Part shown: positions 8,447 through 11,469 of the stretch, in pieces
Layout: each line of letters opens with the position of its first letter
Position numbering within the stretch: position 1 is the first letter of the stretch
Assembly: GCA_012513125.1 (NCBI GenBank)
Contig: JAAZCS010000192.1
Location: 1-11,469 of the forward strand
Length of the DNA: 11,469 nt
Source: Treponema sp.
GTDB taxonomy: Bacteria; Spirochaetota; Spirochaetia; Treponematales; Treponemataceae
Direction: 5' to 3'
The notes under the pieces: generated by a model
Database searches by the model: none
What the model saw: the letters and a program-made list of their open reading frames with translations, nothing else
Told to the model about the DNA's origin: nothing
Made by a program: the position numbers and the translations under genes

Positions 8447-9714
8447 ATATTTGTTGTATATTCTGGAGAAAGAAAGTTTCTTGTCATGAACCAAGATTGA
8501 CTTGAATAAGCATTTTTAGGCTTGTTCAATTGAGTTCTAATACCAATATGAAGAGTTCCTTTTCCATATTTATTATTTACATTATCACATGCATCCATAA
8601 TCAAATTATTTCGTTCCCTTATTTTTGGAAGATTTTCCATGAATAGATCATTTTGAATATCATTGTCATCTTCTAGTTCTTGTAAATTAATTATAATTTT
8701 TCTATATGAGTATCCACTTCTATAAATTGATTTTAGAAGTTTTATTGCTATTTCTGTAATATCAGACAAGTAACTTGTAGAAAAAAGTTTTTGAGCTGAC
8801 GCTCCATTGAAATATTCTTTATCTTTATTATTATCACTAAATGCTCTTGCTGTCATAAGATAAACAGATATAATTTTGCAAGCGGAATGTTCAGAACGCA
8901 TTTTGGCGACTGCAATTTGTGTATATTCACTTAAGGCAGTTTCTAATTCTAAGATGGATGTTACTCCTTTTCCAAAAGAACGGCTTGAAGTTATGTTTTT
9001 TCTTCTTGTAGATTCATTTTTATCTATGGCAGGAATTTCTTTTAATTCTTGAACAGTTCTAAATCCATTTATTGATAATTCTTTCTTAGCTTTATCCAAA
9101 GGAAAATTTAGCAAATTCCACGCTGTAAAAACACCTTTTCTTGCAAGTGTTTCTGCTTTTGAATTTCCAATTCCCCATATATCCTTCGCAGCGTAATTTT
9201 TTAGAATATTTTCTTTATCACAACTATTCCAAAGAAAAACACCATTATTATCCTTTGCAAGTTTGTTGCACATCTTTGCGAGTGTTTTTGTAGGTGCAAT
9301 CCCAATTGATACTGGAATATGGACACTTTTCCAGACAAAGTTTTTAAGTTCCTTTGCCAATTCTATATATTCTTTGTTTTCAATAAAATCAGGAACATAT
9401 AGAAAGCTTTCATAAATAGAGTAGTATTCTGATTCAATAGAAAAAGCATTGTAAATTATGTTCAAACGTCGGCTAATATCAGCATAAAGTGTATAATTGG
9501 ATGAAAATACAAAAACTCCTTTTGCTTTGTATTCGTTTTTCATTTTGAAAAATAAATCACCTCTTTTAAAGCCCAGTTTTTTACATTCAGTATTTAGTGC
9601 TATTGTAACTCCATCATTATTTGAAAGGACTGCTACAGGCTTGTTTTGAATATCAGGTCTAAAAATGCTTTCGCAAGATGCATAAAAACTATTTGCGTCA
9701 ACATGCATAATCAT
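8422..9714 (-). CDS. umuC: UmuC-like Y-family DNA polymerase with altered active site
   Basis: Homologue of the catalytic subunit of translesion polymerase V (430 aa; E. coli UmuC is 422). It aligns from end to end: HVDANSFYASCE (4-15), FRPDIQNKPVAVLSNNDG (18-35), SSNYTLYADIS (71-81), the helix-hairpin-helix DIWGIGNSKAETLARKG (178-194), SRSFGKG (245-251), a clamp-binding QNDLF (354-358) and the C-terminal LSPEYTT. Catalytic Asp6 and Glu102 are kept. The middle carboxylate, Asp101 in the family motif SIDE, is Tyr101 here (SIYE, codon TAT at 9414-9412). Arg40 in the family's IAR motif is Leu40. Loss of Asp101 is known to inactivate E. coli UmuC (UmuC104, D101N), so ordinary polymerase activity is doubtful. 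No ribosome site is evident; the ATG lies inside the end of umuD (17-base overlap), suggesting coupled translation. The chosen start puts Asp6 and Glu15 at the same numbers as in E. coli. Confidence 0.9.
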   Translation of the reverse strand: MIMHVDANSFYASCESIFRPDIQNKPVAVLSNNDGVTIALNTECKKLGFKRGDLFFKMKNEYKAKGVFVFSSNYTLYADISRRLNIIYNAFSIESEYYSIYESFLYVPDFIENKEYIELAKELKNFVWKSVHIPVSIGIAPTKTLAKMCNKLAKDNNGVFLWNSCDKENILKNYAAKDIWGIGNSKAETLARKGVFTAWNLLNFPLDKAKKELSINGFRTVQELKEIPAIDKNESTRRKNITSSRSFGKGVTSILELETALSEYTQIAVAKMRSEHSACKIISVYLMTARAFSDNNKDKEYFNGASAQKLFSTSYLSDITEIAIKLLKSIYRSGYSYRKIIINLQELEDDNDIQNDLFMENLPKIRERNNLIMDACDNVNNKYGKGTLHIGIRTQLNKPKNAYSSQSWFMTRNFLSPEYTTNIKELPIVI

Positions 9715-10051
9715 AGAGTCGTACCACTGAAACTACAATGCCAAATATATTTGTGATAATAATTCTTCTGTTCTTGTAGTAAGAATATAAAGTTGAAGAA
9801 TTCTGTTCTTTTTGAATATAAACGCAGTGAAATGTATTATCAAAAATAACTATTCCAAAAAAATCTTTTTTTGGTCTAAAAGCACAATCTACAATAAGAA
9901 TATCTCCTTTTTGAATATTAAATTCTTGTAAATCTTCACCTTCATAACGCATTGAAAATGTTGAAGAAGGATGTCTTATTAAAAGTTCATTAAAATCGAA
10001 AGTTTGCTTTTCATAATCTTGAGCTGGAGAAGGAAAACCTGTAGTATTCAT
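9698..10051 (-). CDS. umuD: UmuD'-like protein, short form lacking the protease dyad
   Basis: Homologue of the accessory subunit of polymerase V (117 aa from this start). From GFPSPAQDY (residues 5-13) to the C-terminal FGIVVSVVRLYDYA it aligns with E. coli UmuD from Gly25 on. This is the processed UmuD' form, which is 115 residues long. The Ser of the GDSM motif (Ser60) is Asp40 here (EGEDLQ) and the position of Lys97 is Val77, so the self-cleaving Ser-Lys dyad is gone. The usual Cys-Gly cleavage bond is Thr-Gly, with only four residues before the Gly. I reject the upstream TTG at 10087 as start: that TTG is the first half of a consensus -35 box, and the intervening codons are promoter. The ATG at 10051 has no Shine-Dalgarno site and lies 6 bases after the -10 box, pointing to a leaderless mRNA. 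Fold assignment is solid; activity is inferred to be non-proteolytic. Confidence 0.85.
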   Translation of the reverse strand: MNTTGFPSPAQDYEKQTFDFNELLIRHPSSTFSMRYEGEDLQEFNIQKGDILIVDCAFRPKKDFFGIVIFDNTFHCVYIQKEQNSSTLYSYYKNRRIIITNIFGIVVSVVRLYDYAC

Positions 10052-10057
10052 AAATAT

Positions 10058-10087
10058 ACTATACAAGATGTAAGTAAAAAGTGTCAA
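10058..10087 (-). promoter_or_regulatory. Sigma-70-type promoter of the umuDC operon
   Basis: On the minus strand a perfect -35 TTGACA (10087-10082) is followed by an 18-base spacer and a -10 TATAGT (10063-10058), one mismatch from TATAAT. The usual start distance of about seven bases places transcription initiation at the A of the umuD ATG (10051). No LexA-type SOS box is obvious. A short dyad TACA-TCT-TGTA in the spacer touches the -10 box and could be a repressor contact, but this is weak. Confidence 0.7.
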
Positions 10088-10150
10088 GTAAAAAATAAAA
10101 AAATTAATGTAAAGTTGTAAAAAAATAGCATGAAATTAAAATATATTTAA

Positions 10151-10177
10151 TTGAGAAAAATGGAAATCCTATATAAA
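10151..10177 (+). promoter_or_regulatory. Possible promoter of the GH43 gene
   Basis: TTGAGA (10151-10156) and TATAAA (10172-10177) are separated by 15 bases, shorter than the usual 17. They lie ahead of an AGGTGA ribosome site (10187-10192) serving the ATG at 10198. The preceding stretch 10088-10150 is almost all A and T and could act as an upstream element for both this promoter and the divergent umuDC promoter. Confidence 0.35.
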
Positions 10178-10197
10178 CTTAGATTAAGGTGATTTAA

Positions 10198-10869
10198 ATG
10201 AAATATAGTAATCCTATTATTAGAGGAATGTATCCAGATCCAAGTATGTGTGCCGCAAATGGAAAGTATTATTTAGTTTGCAGTAGTTTTAATTATTTTC
10301 CTGGTGTTCCTTTATTTGAAAGTGAAGATTTGATTAATTGGAAAAGAATAGGTAATTGTTTGACTAGAAAATCTCAATTGCTTCTAGATAATGCAAGTAC
10401 AGGTGGTGGTATCTATGCACCAACAATTAGATATAATAATGGCCGTTTTTACATGGTTGTTACAAATGTTTCTAATATTGGCAACTTTTATGTTTATACA
10501 GATGATATTTATGGTGAATGGTCAGAGCCTATAAAGGTGGAACAAGATGGGATTGATCCTTCTTTGTTTTTTGATACAGATGGAAAAGTATATTTTATTA
10601 GCAATGGAAACGGAAAAGATGGACTAGGTTGTGTTCAGATGAGTGAGATTGATATTTCAAATGGAAAAAAAATATCTGAAAATGTGCCAATTTGGTATGG
10701 AACTGGTGGTCGCTATATTGAAGCTCCTCATATGTATAAATTTGGTGATTATTACTACATATTGAATGCAGAGGGCGGAACTGAATATGGTCACATGGTA
10801 AATTATGCTCGTAGCAAAAAAATCAATGGACCTTTTGAAGATTTTCCTCAGAATCCTGTTTTATCAAAA
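10198..10869 (+). CDS. Glycoside hydrolase family 43 enzyme, 3' end lost at a junction
   Basis: Five-bladed propeller hydrolase of family GH43, most like bacterial beta-xylosidases/alpha-arabinofuranosidases that cut xylo- or arabino-oligosaccharides. No signal peptide is seen, so it is probably cytoplasmic and acts on imported sugars. The N-terminus NPIIRGMYPDPSMC carries the general base Asp14. The second acidic residue is Asp120 (GIDPSLFFD) and the proton donor is Glu175 (RYIEAPH). These numbers resemble the Selenomonas xylosidase SXA (14, 127, 186). About 224 residues are genuine, ending NPVLSK. Full family members of this type usually run beyond 300 or even 500 residues. The frame stays open to 11289, but residues after about 224 merely read the opposite strand of the next gene and have no GH43 character. 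The enzyme fits the upstream oligosaccharide importer. Confidence 0.88.
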
Positions 10870-10880
10870 GTCGATATCCC
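10863..10880. other. Composition breakpoint: chimeric junction
   Basis: Left of here the DNA is AT-rich and encodes GH43; right of here it is roughly half G+C and encodes a complete unrelated gene on the other strand, whose stop codon (10864-10866) lies at the switch. No insertion-sequence end, tRNA or target-site duplication is visible. The exact base cannot be set, because residues around AAAAGTCGAT could belong to either side. Confidence 0.8.
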
Positions 10881-11274
10881 GGGAGCGAAACCGTTTCTTG
10901 TCCGATTTCCGTTTCTTTTCCTCCAGGCGCTTTTGAATAGAAGTAAAAGTAGGTTTGGTGGCAACCCGTTTTCTTTCCGGAGCCAGGGCTTGCCGGACAA
11001 GAAGGCTGAACCTGGCCGTCACAGCCTTCTTGTTCATCCACTGGGTACGTTCCGACTCGCTGCTGATTTGCAATACCCCATTCTTGTTCACACGATTCGC
11101 CAGTTTTTCAAGAATCAGCCGTTTCTGGTCCTCGTCGAGCGTGTCAGAGCTGTTCACATCGAAAGTCAACGATACTTTAGACGAAACCTTATTCACATTC
11201 TGTCCCCCGCTCCCACTGCTTCGGGCAGCGGTAAACACACACTCCTTAATCAATTTATCTATGTCGATATCCAT
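10864..11274 (-). CDS. arfB: Peptidyl-tRNA hydrolase ArfB (YaeJ), ribosome-rescue factor
   Basis: Small class-I release-factor-like protein (136 aa; E. coli ArfB is 140) that frees peptides from ribosomes stalled on truncated mRNA. It has the catalytic loop GSGGQNVNK with GGQ at residues 23-25, followed by VSSKVSLTF. A basic tail follows (KRLEEKKRKSDKKRF and onward), which in this family enters the empty mRNA channel. There is no codon-recognition domain, as expected. I chose the ATG at 11274 (MDIDIDKLIKE) because it gives the family's normal length. The in-frame ATG at 11367 would add 31 unconserved residues. No Shine-Dalgarno site is seen, which suits Bacteroidota, and the higher G+C and codon use differ sharply from everything to the left. 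It probably derives from a different organism than the rest of the window. Confidence 0.9.
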   Translation of the reverse strand: MDIDIDKLIKECVFTAARSSGSGGQNVNKVSSKVSLTFDVNSSDTLDEDQKRLILEKLANRVNKNGVLQISSESERTQWMNKKAVTARFSLLVRQALAPERKRVATKPTFTSIQKRLEEKKRKSDKKRFRSRDIDF

Positions 11275-11386
11275 CGTTCCTGCATTTGAGTACACGCCGA
11301 CAAAATTACCCTGTTGTCCGGTAAATAAAAGCATCTGCCGCATGTTTCTTCGTGTCCTTGCCCACATTGAACAACAGGCTTATCCC

Positions 11387-11469
11387 CTACCGTGAAAGTT
11401 CCATGATCAGAGATTCACCTGCCAACACAACATAAGTGGTTGATGATCCCCTGCAGGTCACCTCCATGC
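11387..11469 (-). CDS. C-terminal fragment of an unidentified gene
   Basis: An open frame enters from the window edge and ends at a TAG (11389-11387) after about 27 codons, finishing YVVLAGESLIMELSR. It lies on the same strand as arfB, 112 bases upstream of its start, so it may be the preceding gene in that genome. The fragment is too short to recognise or to be sure that it is coding. Confidence 0.3.
   Translation of the reverse strand, partial: MEVTCRGSSTTYVVLAGESLIMELSR

Noticed and set aside
10052..10087. N-terminal 12-residue extension of UmuD from TTG
   Set aside because: The codons coincide exactly with the -35, spacer and -10 of a near-consensus promoter, and no ribosome site precedes the TTG.
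10870..11289. C-terminal 140 residues of a plus-strand GH43 open frame
   Set aside because: They read the complement of arfB after the junction, are rich in Arg/Leu/Ser without GH43 motifs, and differ in composition from residues 1-224.
11297..11321. Small hairpin (CCGACAA with TTGTCCGG) upstream of arfB
   Set aside because: Only seven pairs with a bulge and no T-tract; could arise by chance.
10955..11395. 146-residue plus-strand open frame
   Set aside because: Opposite-strand shadow of arfB, which has a clear GGQ motif and basic tail.
11455..11469. Vector polylinker at the right end (CCTGCAGG followed by CATGC)
   Set aside because: It resembles a restriction-site cluster, but the surrounding bases do not match a cloning-vector polylinker I recognise, and an open frame runs through it; not enough to claim vector.
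1..11469. CRISPR array, tRNA, rRNA or insertion sequence
   Set aside because: No regularly spaced repeats, tRNA-like cloverleaf, rRNA motifs, transposase frame or terminal inverted repeats were found on reading both strands.

Overview
The left 10.87 kb is a low-GC (about one third G+C by eye) bacterial segment. It carries Shine-Dalgarno-type ribosome sites, a lipoprotein box of the LFVSC type, a UmuD/UmuC pair, and sugar-uptake and hemicellulose genes. Together these fit a gut or rumen spirochaete of the Treponema type. This is an inference from gene content and protein style; a Firmicute is less likely because UmuD is unusual there.

Layout. At 63-3673 a three-gene operon encodes two oligosaccharide ABC permeases (LplB/YtcP type) and a large lipoprotein substrate-binding protein. 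It carries no ATPase gene and ends in a strong bidirectional terminator. At 3775-4677 (minus) lies a cupin/AraC-type regulator. It is convergent with the sugar operon and divergent from 4811-8390, two overlapping half-transporter genes. These form a heterodimeric exporter of the BmrC/BmrD (YheI/YheH) type, with the expected asymmetry of one degenerate and one canonical ATP site. At 8422-10051 (minus) is a umuD-umuC operon. At 10198 onward (plus) starts a GH43 beta-xylosidase/arabinofuranosidase-like gene. It is cut off near 10869, where the sequence switches abruptly to about 50% G+C DNA. That distal piece carries a complete ArfB-type peptidyl-tRNA hydrolase gene of Bacteroidota character (minus) and the last codons of another gene. 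The joint is most simply an assembly or cloning chimera, though it could be a real recombination end point.

The most notable content is the umuDC locus. Both reading frames are intact and align along their length with E. coli UmuD' and UmuC. However, UmuD has lost both residues of its Ser-Lys protease dyad (Ser60 to Asp, Lys97 to Val), and UmuC has lost the catalytic Asp101 (to Tyr) and the conserved Arg40 (to Leu). The UmuD start supported by the promoter gives a 117-residue protein, almost exactly the length of processed UmuD'. It would therefore need no RecA-stimulated cleavage. A near-consensus promoter places the predicted transcription start on the first base of the umuD start codon, suggesting a leaderless mRNA. 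This looks like a preserved, catalytically altered Pol V-like complex, and it deserves a direct check.
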